Positions 36,792-44,650 of a stretch of DNA of 64,000 bases are shown here, piece after piece; position 1 is the stretch's first letter; every line of letters begins with the position of its first letter. The translations under genes and the position numbers were made by a program. Location of the stretch: NCBI GenBank assembly GCA_025141675.1, contig CP081165.1:1-64000 (forward strand), read 5' to 3'. The notes beneath the pieces were generated by a model. The model saw only the letters and a program-made list of their open reading frames with translations, did no database searches and had not been told where the DNA came from. This DNA is from Rhodobacteraceae bacterium S2214 (GTDB lineage: Bacteria; Pseudomonadota; Alphaproteobacteria; Rhodobacterales; Rhodobacteraceae).

Positions 36792-37640
36792 ATGAAATTA
36801 CTACGTTATGGTCCTGCGGGTTCAGAAAAGCCTGGAATGTTGGACAGCGACGGTGGCCTGCGTGATTTGTCAGGCGTGATTGACGACATTAATGGGGCGA
36901 CATTGTCGGACGAAAGCCTTGCGAAATTGCGCGACATTGATCCGGCAAGTTTGCCTGCTGTGGACGGGGATCCGCGTCTGGGGGCCTGTGTTGGTGACAT
37001 TGGTAAATTCTGCTGCATCGGTTTGAACTATTCCGATCACGCGGCTGAAACCGGTGCGGATATTCCGACGCATCCGATCCTGTTCATGAAGGCGAATTCC
37101 GCGATCGTTGGTCCGAATGATGACGTGATAATCCCGCGCGGGTCCACCCATTCCGATTGGGAAGTCGAGCTGGGCGTCGTGATTGGTAAGATGGCCAAAT
37201 ACGTGACCAAGGAAAACGCGCTGGATTATGTTGCGGGGTATTGCGTCGTGAACGACGTGTCCGAACGGCACTTTCAAACGCAACTAAGCGGGGCTTGGAC
37301 AAAAGGTAAAAGCTGCGACACCTTTGGGCCGACCGGTCCTTGGCTGGTGACGCGTGATGAAATTGAAGATCCGCAGAACCTTGCCATGTCGTTGGATGTG
37401 AACGGTAAGCGGATGCAGACCGGAAACACTTCGACGATGATCTTTACGGTTGCCGACATTATCGAACACCTGAGCGGTCTGTTCACGCTGCATCCCGGTG
37501 ACGTGATTTCCACGGGCACACCTCCGGGTGTTGGTATGGGGATCAAACCAGAGCCAGTATATCTGAAAAACGGTGATGTCATGGATTTGACCATCGAAGG
37601 ATTAGGTGCGCAGCGCCAGAACGTGGGCCAAGACGCTTAA
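36792..37640 (+). CDS. FAH-family 2,4-diketo-3-deoxy-L-fuconate (or rhamnonate) hydrolase
   Basis: C-C hydrolase of 282 residues, two-domain FAH type. The N-terminal domain opens MKLLRYGPAGSEKPGML. The catalytic domain has IGLNYSDHAAETG, the metal-site segment DWEVELGVVIGK, GAWTKGKSCDTFGPTGPWLV and GDVISTGTPPGVGMG. Members split 2,4-diketo-3-deoxy sugar acids to pyruvate and lactate (or glycolate for pentonates). GGGAGAG precedes ATG 36792. It is 11 bases after the SDR stop, in one operon. Such proteins are often mislabelled ureidoglycolate lyase. Confidence 0.8.
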   Translation: MKLLRYGPAGSEKPGMLDSDGGLRDLSGVIDDINGATLSDESLAKLRDIDPASLPAVDGDPRLGACVGDIGKFCCIGLNYSDHAAETGADIPTHPILFMKANSAIVGPNDDVIIPRGSTHSDWEVELGVVIGKMAKYVTKENALDYVAGYCVVNDVSERHFQTQLSGAWTKGKSCDTFGPTGPWLVTRDEIEDPQNLAMSLDVNGKRMQTGNTSTMIFTVADIIEHLSGLFTLHPGDVISTGTPPGVGMGIKPEPVYLKNGDVMDLTIEGLGAQRQNVGQDA

Positions 37641-37961
37641 TATCAAAATGGAGTGGCGGGATGACGTTCCTGCCGCGCCATTTCATTGCAAATTGCGATG
37701 CCATCTGTCGGCTAGCCGACACGAAAAAGCCACTAATTTCATCGGGTTTTGTTTGTTGCGGACAATTTGTGCATTTGTGGTTGTCGTGCTGTTGACGATA
37801 GGTCAGACGAAACGCATCAATAGTTAAATTGTGTTAAATACTACCTGCGCGCTGAATATTTCTTTCGTGCGCAATTTTGAAAATGTGATCGTCCATTGCG
37901 GGCAACAAGCCGTTTCACGCGGCTTTTAAGATCAACTTATGTGTTGTTGGGAATACATTTG
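37641..37961. other. Intergenic stretch after the hydrolase gene
   Basis: About 320 bases with no supported gene. GGCGGGA and TCCTGCC (37655-37674) can form a short stem after the hydrolase stop, without a T-run. The region near 37800-37880 is AT-rich and could hold a promoter for the small gene that follows. Confidence 0.3.
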
Positions 37962-38081
37962 ATGAGATTTTTTCTTCGGGCGCTTTGCGCATGCGGATTT
38001 CATAAATGGCGTGAAAGCACGTCGCAGCCTGGGCAGGTTTGCCATACTTGTGGACGTCGCAAGAGCGCGAGCTTGTTTTAG
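37962..38081 (+). CDS. Small Cys-rich protein, possible zinc-ribbon
   Basis: Candidate protein of 39 residues. It has CACGFHKW near the N-terminus and CHTCGRR near the C-terminus, so the pattern C-x-C-x2-H-x-W ... C-x2-C could bind one metal. Short phage-derived proteins with a similar C-x-x-G-H-x-W/C-x-x-C-G pattern are known (DUF1660-like). A longer frame starts at 37896 but lacks a clear ribosome site. There is only a weak GGGA upstream of ATG 37962. Function unknown; it could be a chance frame. Confidence 0.4.
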   Translation: MRFFLRALCACGFHKWRESTSQPGQVCHTCGRRKSASLF

Positions 38082-38180
38082 CGCAACCCATTGATCGTAA
38101 GATGAGCGGTGCTAGGTCGTGTACAGTAATGTGACGCGATGAAGGTGCTTTGCCTGTTCGCAAGCCGAATAGGGGCGACC

Positions 38181-39410
38181 ATGAGTAAGCGCGCAATCGT
38201 TAAGAATTTGTTTTTGCAGACCAGATCAAGCTACTGGTTTGTGCCGACCGTGCTTGTCCTATTGGCTGTCGTCGCATCACAGATATCGCTGCTGATCGAC
38301 CTTAACCGCGATTCCATTTTCTACATCTGGCCGGAGGCATGGGAGACTACGGAGGTGGACGGCGCCCGATCCACGGCGTCGGTGATTGCCCAATCTGTGC
38401 TGGGTGTCGCTGGCGTGATGTTTTCGGTGACGATTGTGGCTGTGTCATTTGCGTCGGGCAATTTTGGTCCGCGTCTGATTGGTAACTTTATGAAGGATCG
38501 TGGCACCCAATGGAGCCTTGGCATTCTGTTCGGCACCTTCGTGTTCGCCTTGATGGTTTTGCGTGCCATTCACAGCGGGGATGGTGCCGATGATCCTGCC
38601 TTTGAAGCTTTCGTGCCGCATCTATCATTAGGGCTTTCGATGCTTTTGATGGGTGTGTCGATCATCACCGTGATTTATTACGTCCACCACATCCCAGAAA
38701 CGATCAACGTTTCGAATATCTCTGCCGGATTGGGCAAACGTCTGCGGGCCGCCATTGAAACGGCCATTGATGAACGCCCCGAAAGAGGCACGTCCGACGA
38801 TGTTGTCCGTCCGGAGGGTGATCCGACGCAGTCTTTGCGGATATCAAGCAGCGGCTATATCCAGAATTATGACCGCGAACAGTTGACTGAACTGGCGGAT
38901 AAACATGATCTGCACGTTCACATCCTCCATGGGGTGGGTGGTTTTGTGGGTCCGTCCACCGCGGTGATGGATGTCTGGTCTGAAAAAGACCTTTCAGAAG
39001 AATTGAGCGAAACGCTGTGCGGGTGCTTTGTTGTGGGTTCGACCCTGACGGAGGACCAGAACCTGTTGTTCATCGTGCAGCAGCTGGTTGAAATGACCGC
39101 CCGCGCTTTGTCGCCGGGCGTGAACGATCCTTACACGGCGATCAATTGCCTGAACTGGTTGTATGCAGCACAATCGACCGCGTCGCTTTATAACGGCGGT
39201 TTTCGGGAAAGCCCGATTACGCGCGTTTGGTCGGAAGATGTGACCTTTGATCAGATTTTTTCGCGGGGGTTTGGGCAGTGCTATGCTTACGTCAAGACCG
39301 ACGATTTGACGTCCGCACATTTGGCGACACTGCTTGATCGGCTTATTGCCGAGATCGAAGATCCTGAAGACATCGCTACTGTCCGCGATTTTGCGCGCAA
39401 AATGGATTAA
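38181..39410 (+). CDS. DUF2254 family membrane protein
   Basis: Predicted inner-membrane protein of 409 residues. Four hydrophobic segments lie in the first 180 residues (FVPTVLVLLAVVASQISLL, VIAQSVLGVAGVMFSVTIVAV, LGILFGTFVFALMVL and LGLSMLLMGVSIITVIYYV). A soluble C-terminal part follows, with the family block RALSPGVNDPYTAINCLNWL. The function of DUF2254 is not established. AGGGG stands 6 bases before ATG 38181. Its last 4 bases overlap the convergent receiver-like gene. No EcfG-type promoter is visible in front of it. Confidence 0.85.
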   Translation: MSKRAIVKNLFLQTRSSYWFVPTVLVLLAVVASQISLLIDLNRDSIFYIWPEAWETTEVDGARSTASVIAQSVLGVAGVMFSVTIVAVSFASGNFGPRLIGNFMKDRGTQWSLGILFGTFVFALMVLRAIHSGDGADDPAFEAFVPHLSLGLSMLLMGVSIITVIYYVHHIPETINVSNISAGLGKRLRAAIETAIDERPERGTSDDVVRPEGDPTQSLRISSSGYIQNYDREQLTELADKHDLHVHILHGVGGFVGPSTAVMDVWSEKDLSEELSETLCGCFVVGSTLTEDQNLLFIVQQLVEMTARALSPGVNDPYTAINCLNWLYAAQSTASLYNGGFRESPITRVWSEDVTFDQIFSRGFGQCYAYVKTDDLTSAHLATLLDRLIAEIEDPEDIATVRDFARKMD

Positions 39411-39739
39411 GCTGTCAGGCCCAAAGTCTGGAGAGCATCAAAGACCGTCGTATTCGTAAACGGTTTTTCGAGGCAGAAATAGGTTTCGGTCAGATACAGA
39501 AAATCATCGGTTGCCCCGACATATAGATGTGGAACGGCGCGGCCCGGTTGCACGCTTGCCAGCGCGAGACTGCCGGCCTTGTCGGTCACGATATACGCCG
39601 CATTCAGGGCCGCGACGCCTGCTTCTTCGATTGATTGCGGCAGGACGATCGCCGTTGGATGCAACACAGACGTCAGCATTTCAGACAGGTCAAGTGACAT
39701 GATCGGGTCGGCTACATAGATGACGCCGTGACTTTGCAT
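39407..39739 (-). CDS. Degenerate stand-alone receiver-like protein
   Basis: Protein of 110 residues with the layout of a response-regulator receiver: VIYVADPIMSLDLSEML resembles the beta-1/alpha-1 start, YIVTD could carry the phospho-acceptor Asp, and CLEKPF holds the conserved Lys-Pro before alpha-5. One of the two acidic pocket residues is missing (Ala-Asp in place of Glu/Asp-Asp). It has no output domain. AGGGAA is well placed before the ATG. It is divergent from the Crp/Fnr gene and its end overlaps DUF2254. A phosphate sink or non-phosphorylated pseudo-receiver is possible. Confidence 0.6.
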   Translation of the reverse strand: MQSHGVIYVADPIMSLDLSEMLTSVLHPTAIVLPQSIEEAGVAALNAAYIVTDKAGSLALASVQPGRAVPHLYVGATDDFLYLTETYFCLEKPFTNTTVFDALQTLGLTA

Positions 39740-39826
39740 GAAACAAATTCCCTGTTGGTCAGTTCATCACATAGCAATCCGTCCCGACGAGACGCATTAA
39801 ACTGTGACATAGCAAAGGGCATATCC

Positions 39827-40555
39827 ATGACAACTAAATGTGAAGTGTGCCCTCTGAGAGGGCGCGATGCGTTCGCACCACTGACAAAAGACGCCGTCCG
39901 CGCCATGCAGCGTTTCAAGGTTGGCGAAATGACCGTCGATGCTGGAACGCCGTTAATGTTGGAGGGATCAAACAGCCCGCAGTTATACACCGCATTGCGG
40001 GGTATGGGCCTGCGATCCAAGACATTGCAGAATGGCCGTCGTCAGGTGGTGAACCTTGTGTTTCCCGGCGATTTTCTAGGACTGCAGGCCGCCCTGATGG
40101 GCGAAATGGGGCATTCGATTGAAGCCACAACGAAGATGACCCTGTGCGTTTTTGATCGCACCGAAATGTGGTCGTTCTTTCGGCAGGACCCAGAACGGGC
40201 TTTCGCGCTGACATGGCTCGCGGCGGTTGATGAACATTTTCTCGGTGAAACCATCACCACATTGGGCCAACGCGATGCCCTGCAATCAATCGCTTGGGCG
40301 CTGGTCAAAATCCACCGTCGTGGCAAATCGCTTGGGATGGTCGCCGATAATGCGATGACGTTTCCATATAAGCAGCAGGATCTTGCAGACACCTTGGGGT
40401 TGTCTTTGGTTCACACCAACAAGACGCTGACCAAGCTGCGTGAAATGCAATGTGCTGTCTGGTCTGATGGCGTGTTGCAGGTGAACGATCTGGATAAACT
40501 GAGTGACATCGGAATGGTTGACCCTGAACCCGCTGTCCAACGTCCGATTATGTAA
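39827..40555 (+). CDS. Crp/Fnr-family transcription regulator
   Basis: Regulator of 242 residues with an N-terminal cyclic-nucleotide-binding-like fold (about 15-140; QVVNLVFPGDFLGLQAAL) and a C-terminal Crp-type helix-turn-helix (PYKQQDLADTLGLSLVHTNKTLTKL). The N-terminus MTTKCEVCPLR has only a Cys-x2-Cys pair, not the four Cys of a classic iron-sulfur FNR. AAGGG precedes ATG 39827; the frame is open upstream to 39728. It stands at the edge of the stress island and ends at a shared terminator with csbD. Signal unknown. Confidence 0.87.
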   Translation: MTTKCEVCPLRGRDAFAPLTKDAVRAMQRFKVGEMTVDAGTPLMLEGSNSPQLYTALRGMGLRSKTLQNGRRQVVNLVFPGDFLGLQAALMGEMGHSIEATTKMTLCVFDRTEMWSFFRQDPERAFALTWLAAVDEHFLGETITTLGQRDALQSIAWALVKIHRRGKSLGMVADNAMTFPYKQQDLADTLGLSLVHTNKTLTKLREMQCAVWSDGVLQVNDLDKLSDIGMVDPEPAVQRPIM

Positions 40556-40578
40556 AACGCGCCACGCTTTGTGCCACG

Positions 40579-40613
40579 AAAAAGGGGCCGGATCATACGA
40601 TCCAGCCCCTTTT
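40579..40613. terminator. Bidirectional terminator between the Crp/Fnr gene and csbD
   Basis: AAAAGGGGC and GCCCCTTTT form the outer stem and GATC/GATC an inner stem around ATAC, with A-runs and T-runs on the two sides. It can serve both convergent genes. Confidence 0.75.
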
Positions 40614-40638
40614 ATTTGGTCTGTATGACCGTCGCGTC

Positions 40639-40839
40639 TTAGGACGCTTTGGCCATCCATGCGTCTACTTCTTCGCGCACTTCTTCTTTGGTCTTGCCGT
40701 ATTTGGACTGAATCAGACCTTCGAGCTGTTCGCGGTCGCCTGCGACTTGATCAACTTCGTCGTCTGTCAATTTGCCCCACTGCGAAACAGCTTTGCCTTT
40801 GAATTGCTTCCATTCACCTTGTACTTGATCCCAGTTCAT
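40639..40839 (-). CDS. CsbD-family stress protein
   Basis: Small soluble protein of 66 residues with the CsbD hallmark start MNWDQVQGEWKQFKGKAVSQ and repeat-like helices (KLTDDEVDQVAGDREQLEGLIQ). CsbD-like proteins are abundant under general stress; their biochemical role is unclear. GGAG precedes the ATG; a second ATG lies directly before it. An EcfG-type promoter (40876-40900) stands upstream, consistent with stress induction. Confidence 0.9.
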   Translation of the reverse strand: MNWDQVQGEWKQFKGKAVSQWGKLTDDEVDQVAGDREQLEGLIQSKYGKTKEEVREEVDAWMAKAS

Positions 40840-40875
40840 CATGGTCTCCTTCATTTGCGTTTCGATTGATAGAGC

Positions 40876-40900
40876 AACTGGAGGCTGTGCATTTCGTTCC
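40876..40900 (-). promoter_or_regulatory. EcfG-type promoter for csbD
   Basis: Read on the minus strand: GGAAC (40900-40896), 16 bases, AGTT (40879-40876). This matches the alphaproteobacterial general-stress sigma factor pattern GGAAC-N16/17-(c)GTT. It is 37 bases upstream of the csbD start. Confidence 0.75.
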
Positions 40901-40919
40901 AATGTTTTGGAACGAAATG
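40890..40919. repeat. Perfect 30-bp inverted repeat holding two back-to-back -35 elements
   Basis: Arms CATTTCGTTCCAA and TTGGAACGAAATG (13 bases each) flank TGTT. Each arm contains one GGAAC element on its own strand, so the repeat creates two divergent EcfG -35 sites 8 bases apart. Confidence 0.85.
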
Positions 40920-40933
40920 GCATGTCGTCAGTT
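40909..40933 (+). promoter_or_regulatory. EcfG-type promoter for the AI-2E family permease gene
   Basis: GGAAC (40909-40913), 16 bases, AGTT (40930-40933), 27 bases before the ATG at 40961. Same spacing and -10 as the csbD promoter on the other strand. Confidence 0.72.
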
Positions 40934-40960
40934 CTTTGTAAGCAATAGAAAGGCCTTCAC

Positions 40961-41965
40961 ATGCAATTTGTCGAAAAGTTCGCCGTCCCCATCTGGATTC
41001 TGGCTGTGGTGGGGGTGATGGTGGTGCTGAATTTTGCAGCGACGCTGTTTGCACCGATCTTGTTGGCCGTTGTTTTGGGGGTGGTTCTATCGCCAGTGTC
41101 CGATTTGATGGACCGGTTTGGATTGCCGCGCGGGTTAAGTGCGTTTTCGACGCTCGCGATCACGTTGCTGGTGATTGCCGTGGTGTTGTTCTTACTTGAA
41201 CCTGTTTTGACGACGGCCATCAACCGCGCCCCTGTGATCTGGTATGAATTACGCGAGACTGTTGAAATGGCTCAGTCCGCGTTGCGTGGTCTCGAAGAGG
41301 CGGGCGAAGAAGTTGCCGATGCGTTGGGCAGCGAAAACGCTGGCGCACCGACCGAGGAAACGGTGGTTGTTCCTTCGGCCACAGAAGCGTTGTTATACGC
41401 GCCGGGTTATGCCGCCCGTGTGATGATCTTTATCGGTACGCTCTATTTCTTTTTGTTGTCGCGCGACGAAGTTTACGCCTACATCGAAAAACTGGATCGC
41501 GGTCTGACAGGTGGCGATATGCGCGAAGCTGAAAAGCAGGTGTCGCGCTATTTTCTGACGATCACCATCATCAACGCGAGTTTTGGTGCGCTGGTCAGCG
41601 TCATGTTGGCGATCATGGGCATGCCTTTCCCGATCGTTTGGGGTTTCCTGGCCGCCTTAGCGAACTTCATTCTGTATCTGGGGCCACCGATGTTTGCCGT
41701 GTGTTTGCTGGTCGGGGGGATCGTTGCGTTTGACGGCCCGCTGAGTTTTGCGCCCGCGGTGATCTATGTTGTGGCCAACATGATCGAAGGGCAGTTCGTG
41801 ACACCGTCCTTGGTGGGTCGCACAATGGATGTGAACCCGCTTTTAGTGTTCCTGTCGCTGGTCGTGTGGCTGTGGATGTGGGGCCCGGTCGGCGGGATCA
41901 TCGCGATCCCATTGCTGGTTTGGGTCTTGGCCCTGCGCGACCGCTACAAAGTGGCGGTCGTTTAG
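40961..41965 (+). CDS. AI-2E family transporter (PerM-like)
   Basis: Inner-membrane protein of 334 residues with about eight hydrophobic segments. N-terminal helices include IWILAVVGVMVVLNFAATLFAPILLAVVLGVVLSPVSDLM, and the conserved C-terminal part includes GFLAALANFILYLGPP and VTPSLVGRTMDVNPLLVFLSLVVWLWMWG. A soluble insertion lies near residues 95-145. The family includes exporters of the AI-2 signal and Na+/H+ antiporters; the substrate cannot be told. AAAGG precedes the ATG. The EcfG-type promoter suggests stress induction. It ends 4 bases into the convergent PLD gene. Confidence 0.85.
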   Translation: MQFVEKFAVPIWILAVVGVMVVLNFAATLFAPILLAVVLGVVLSPVSDLMDRFGLPRGLSAFSTLAITLLVIAVVLFLLEPVLTTAINRAPVIWYELRETVEMAQSALRGLEEAGEEVADALGSENAGAPTEETVVVPSATEALLYAPGYAARVMIFIGTLYFFLLSRDEVYAYIEKLDRGLTGGDMREAEKQVSRYFLTITIINASFGALVSVMLAIMGMPFPIVWGFLAALANFILYLGPPMFAVCLLVGGIVAFDGPLSFAPAVIYVVANMIEGQFVTPSLVGRTMDVNPLLVFLSLVVWLWMWGPVGGIIAIPLLVWVLALRDRYKVAVV

Positions 41966-43500
41966 GTCATTTCTTCCGGCACGCCCGGTAGGTTGCGCCC
42001 GAAACGGCGGGCCGGTGCGATGGGATAAGGCAGCAGGAACCCGTCGCGATTTTGGGGCGGTGTCTGTGCGTTGTCTTGCGCAATCTGGCGCCACGTCGCG
42101 ACCTGTTTGGAAAGGTCTGTGTCGTCATCGTCGGGCAGCCAATGCCGAAAACAAGCCTTGGTCAGTTTTGCGACGTCTTCTCGGCGGGTCAGTGTCAGTC
42201 CCACTTCGGTATCCCAGCGCAGGCTACGCCCGTTCAGATTGGCAGATGACACAATCGCTGCTGTATTATCAAAGATCGCTACTTTTGAGTGCACATAGAT
42301 CAGTGGCGCGGATTTGAGCGTTCCGCGACTGTCATCTGTCACTGGCCGTGGTTGTGCGGGCGACGTGACAAAGACCCTATCGCCGAAGGCCTTGACGATC
42401 ATGTCGATGCATTTGGCCTGCAAGTATTCGCCATACCGCGCATCGCTGCGGGTGCTGTTGTGAAAAGCGACGTCTTCGGGGGCACCCGGAAGTAAGACAA
42501 GCAATTGCAGGTCGGGGTTTGCTTTCGCTGCCTCTGATAGCGCCTTTGCGATGGGTTTACTGCGCAGAAACTGGGTTTCCAGATAAATAAAGCGCTGCGC
42601 TTTTTTGATCTGGTCGATGTGAGCGGCTTCTAATTCTGTGACGAGAGGGCGGGGGGACAGGCGGAACGCGCTTGATGTGCGTGGTGCAGATAGTGTGCGC
42701 AGCAACGATTGTTTGGGTTTTGCTGGTGCAGTTCCAGATGTGACGGCCAGCAGTTCGTTTAGGTGTTCGGCTGCTTCGTTGGCGATAGAACCGGACGTTA
42801 GGATCTGACAATCCCGCCAGGTCTGTTCGCCCGGTCTGTCGTGATCGGGTGTGTCGTACCGCCGTTCATCCAGATCGAGCCCGCCGATGTAGGCATTCGT
42901 GTCGTCAAAGACCGCTATCTTTTGGTGATGTGTGGTTGGCACGAGCCGGGGCAAAAGGCGTCGGTTCGCTCGCAGATTTGGGTGGTCCCCAATCATGTAG
43001 GGCGCAAGCAGCGGCATCATCGATAGATCGCGCTTGGCTTCATTCGCGGGCAAGGCGTTTAGCCGACGCGCCTCTTTCGTGATTTCGTGCATGACCTTGG
43101 GCCAAAGCATCGCCGCAGACCCACGTCCAATGCGGGCGGGGTGCATAGCGGGCGTGATGTGCAACAGATCGGGCCTGCCGGATGCTTCGCCTGCAGAGAT
43201 AAACCGGCGCACCGCATTCCACGTCATCCGGTGATCATCGGGGCGCACGATAGGGTCGAAATCGGTCAGGATCATGCGGATCGCCACGCCACGCCGCAGC
43301 GTGTGGGCAATCAGATCGTACCAGTCTTCCCCAATTGCACGCCCTGCGTCGGAACGCAGTTTGGTGCGGGGGTCAAACACGCGAAACCCGGCCGCTATGT
43401 GCGACCGGGCTTGCAGAAATTGCTGCTCAAGGGCTGGATAGGAAGATGATGCGGTTAGAAAGATTTGTGTCTCACCAATCGCATCTAGGTGATCGCCCAT
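41962..43500 (-). CDS. Phospholipase D-family protein (cardiolipin synthase-like)
   Basis: Protein of 512 residues with two complete HKD motifs: HHQKIAVFDDTNAYIGG (about 200-216) and VHSKVAIFDNTAAIVSSANLNGRS (about 405-430). PLD enzymes transfer or hydrolyse phosphatidyl groups; cardiolipin synthesis or phospholipid remodelling is likely. No clear membrane anchor is seen, and the small PLDc_N membrane protein encoded just upstream may supply one (inference). ATG 43500 has AAGGA upstream. It shares the EcfG-type promoter at 43766-43790. Confidence 0.87.
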   Translation of the reverse strand: MGDHLDAIGETQIFLTASSSYPALEQQFLQARSHIAAGFRVFDPRTKLRSDAGRAIGEDWYDLIAHTLRRGVAIRMILTDFDPIVRPDDHRMTWNAVRRFISAGEASGRPDLLHITPAMHPARIGRGSAAMLWPKVMHEITKEARRLNALPANEAKRDLSMMPLLAPYMIGDHPNLRANRRLLPRLVPTTHHQKIAVFDDTNAYIGGLDLDERRYDTPDHDRPGEQTWRDCQILTSGSIANEAAEHLNELLAVTSGTAPAKPKQSLLRTLSAPRTSSAFRLSPRPLVTELEAAHIDQIKKAQRFIYLETQFLRSKPIAKALSEAAKANPDLQLLVLLPGAPEDVAFHNSTRSDARYGEYLQAKCIDMIVKAFGDRVFVTSPAQPRPVTDDSRGTLKSAPLIYVHSKVAIFDNTAAIVSSANLNGRSLRWDTEVGLTLTRREDVAKLTKACFRHWLPDDDDTDLSKQVATWRQIAQDNAQTPPQNRDGFLLPYPIAPARRFGRNLPGVPEEMT

Positions 43501-43539
43501 TTGTTTGTTTCCTTCACGGGCCCGAAAGCGGCGCAATTG

Positions 43540-43728
43540 TTAGGCTGGCATACGGCTGGACCGTGGGCCTGCAACCAACCAAGCGATAAAGCCCAGCAGT
43601 GGCAAGATCAGAACGACGAGTGTCCAAAGAACTTTTGAACCGGTCGTGGCACCTGATCCGATAATTGAAACGATAGCCCATACGTTCAGGACCAAAAGAA
43701 TAAAACCGCCAATACCTGCATATTCCAT
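43540..43728 (-). CDS. Small membrane protein with PLDc_N-type domain
   Basis: Protein of 62 residues with two membrane helices (GIGGFILLVLNVWAIVSII and VLWTLVVLILPLLGFIAWLVAGPR). The pattern of two helices ending LLGFIAWLVAGPR is that of the N-terminal membrane domain found on some phospholipase D/cardiolipin synthases. Here it is a separate gene directly in front of the PLD gene (40 bases). GGAG precedes ATG 43728. It is the first gene after the EcfG-type promoter. Confidence 0.82.
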   Translation of the reverse strand: MEYAGIGGFILLVLNVWAIVSIIGSGATTGSKVLWTLVVLILPLLGFIAWLVAGPRSSRMPA

Positions 43729-43765
43729 GATGTATCTCCGTCTTGTTATGTTGCGTTGGCTGAGC

Positions 43766-43790
43766 AACCGCCAGCGCCGGATAAGGTTCC
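43766..43790 (-). promoter_or_regulatory. EcfG-type promoter for the PLDc_N-PLD operon
   Basis: On the minus strand GGAAC (43790-43786) is followed after 16 bases by GGTT (43769-43766). It lies 38 bases upstream of the small membrane-protein gene. Confidence 0.68.
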
Positions 43791-43846
43791 GAAATAATGA
43801 CGTGTTGCGACAAAAGGCCCTGTTTTTAAAGGATTTCAGATTCATT

Positions 43847-43871
43847 GGAACCATCCCCCAAATGTCCAGTT
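43847..43871 (+). promoter_or_regulatory. EcfG-type promoter for the DUF1328 gene and dps
   Basis: GGAAC (43847-43851), 16 bases, AGTT (43868-43871), 60 bases before the DUF1328 start. With the PLD promoter this makes a second divergent EcfG promoter pair, here with about 57 bases between the -35 elements. Confidence 0.72.
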
Positions 43872-43930
43872 GCTACACCAAGCGCGGCAAACATCGTCGC
43901 CACCGTAACTGAACCGAAAGGATCGAACCG

Positions 43931-44092
43931 ATGCTACATTACTCACTTATCTTTCTTGTTGTTGCAGTGATCGCTGCTGTTTTTGGATTTGGCGGGATCG
44001 CCAGCGCCTCTGCAGGGATTGCGCAAATCCTGTTCTTTATTTTCTTGGCGCTGTTCGTGATTAGCCTGATCGCGCGTGTCGTCAAAAGATAG
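43931..44092 (+). CDS. Small membrane protein, DUF1328 (YtjA-like)
   Basis: Protein of 53 residues: [20 protein letters not shown], then [20 protein letters not shown] and a basic end RVVKR. Two hydrophobic helices joined by a GGIA-A-AGIA turn are the signature of DUF1328 proteins, which are common stress-induced inner-membrane peptides of unknown role. AAAGGA precedes the ATG. It is followed after 51 bases by dps and likely shares its transcript. Confidence 0.85.
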   Translation: MLHYSLIFLVVAVIAAVFGFGGIASASAGIAQILFFIFLALFVISLIARVVKR

Positions 44093-44143
44093 TCGCCCCC
44101 CTGATCTGACCCCAAACCAATTTACCCCCGAAAGGAGAACACC

Positions 44144-44641
44144 ATGACACAGGCATTGAATATCGTAGGCGAAGAAACAGACGTCCCATCCGGCGTGCGT
44201 AACCAAGACGCACTGGCCGAAGCCATTTCCGGTGTGCTGGCGGACACGTACCGCCTGACGTTCAAGACACACGCCTATCATTGGAATGTTGAAGGTCCAC
44301 TGTTCTATTCGGTCCACAACCTGACCGAAGGCCAGTACGAGAACCTATTTGGCGCTGCTGATGAGCTGGCCGAACGTATCCGCGCACTTGGCAAGATGGC
44401 CCCGACACAGATGTCGGCCATCATGGACGGATCAGTTGTACAAGATCGCGACGGCGCATTGTCTGCTGGTGAGATGTGTGAAGATTTGGCAGGCGACCAC
44501 GCACGTATCGCGCATCGTTTGCACGCATTGATCAAAATCGCAGGCGACAACAACGATCCCGTCACTGAAGATTTGGCGACAGAGCGGTCAGCGTTTCACG
44601 AAAAAGCCGCATGGATGCTGCGTGCTTTGACCAAGGCATAA
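44144..44641 (+). CDS. dps: Dps-family DNA-protecting ferritin
   Basis: Dodecameric mini-ferritin of 165 residues that binds DNA and oxidises Fe(II) with peroxide. The ferroxidase signature is visible in THAYHWNVEGPLFYSVH and further helices in ENLFGAADELAERIRALG. The length is typical. AAGGAGAACACC precedes the ATG. The promoter upstream of the DUF1328 gene is EcfG-type, in line with Dps being a classic general-stress target. It ends before a strong terminator. Confidence 0.93.
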   Translation: MTQALNIVGEETDVPSGVRNQDALAEAISGVLADTYRLTFKTHAYHWNVEGPLFYSVHNLTEGQYENLFGAADELAERIRALGKMAPTQMSAIMDGSVVQDRDGALSAGEMCEDLAGDHARIAHRLHALIKIAGDNNDPVTEDLATERSAFHEKAAWMLRALTKA

Positions 44642-44650
44642 CACTGCACA

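Noticed and set aside
37606..37827. Plus-strand frame of 73 residues after the hydrolase gene
   Set aside because: It overlaps the hydrolase end out of frame and has no ribosome site or recognisable motif.
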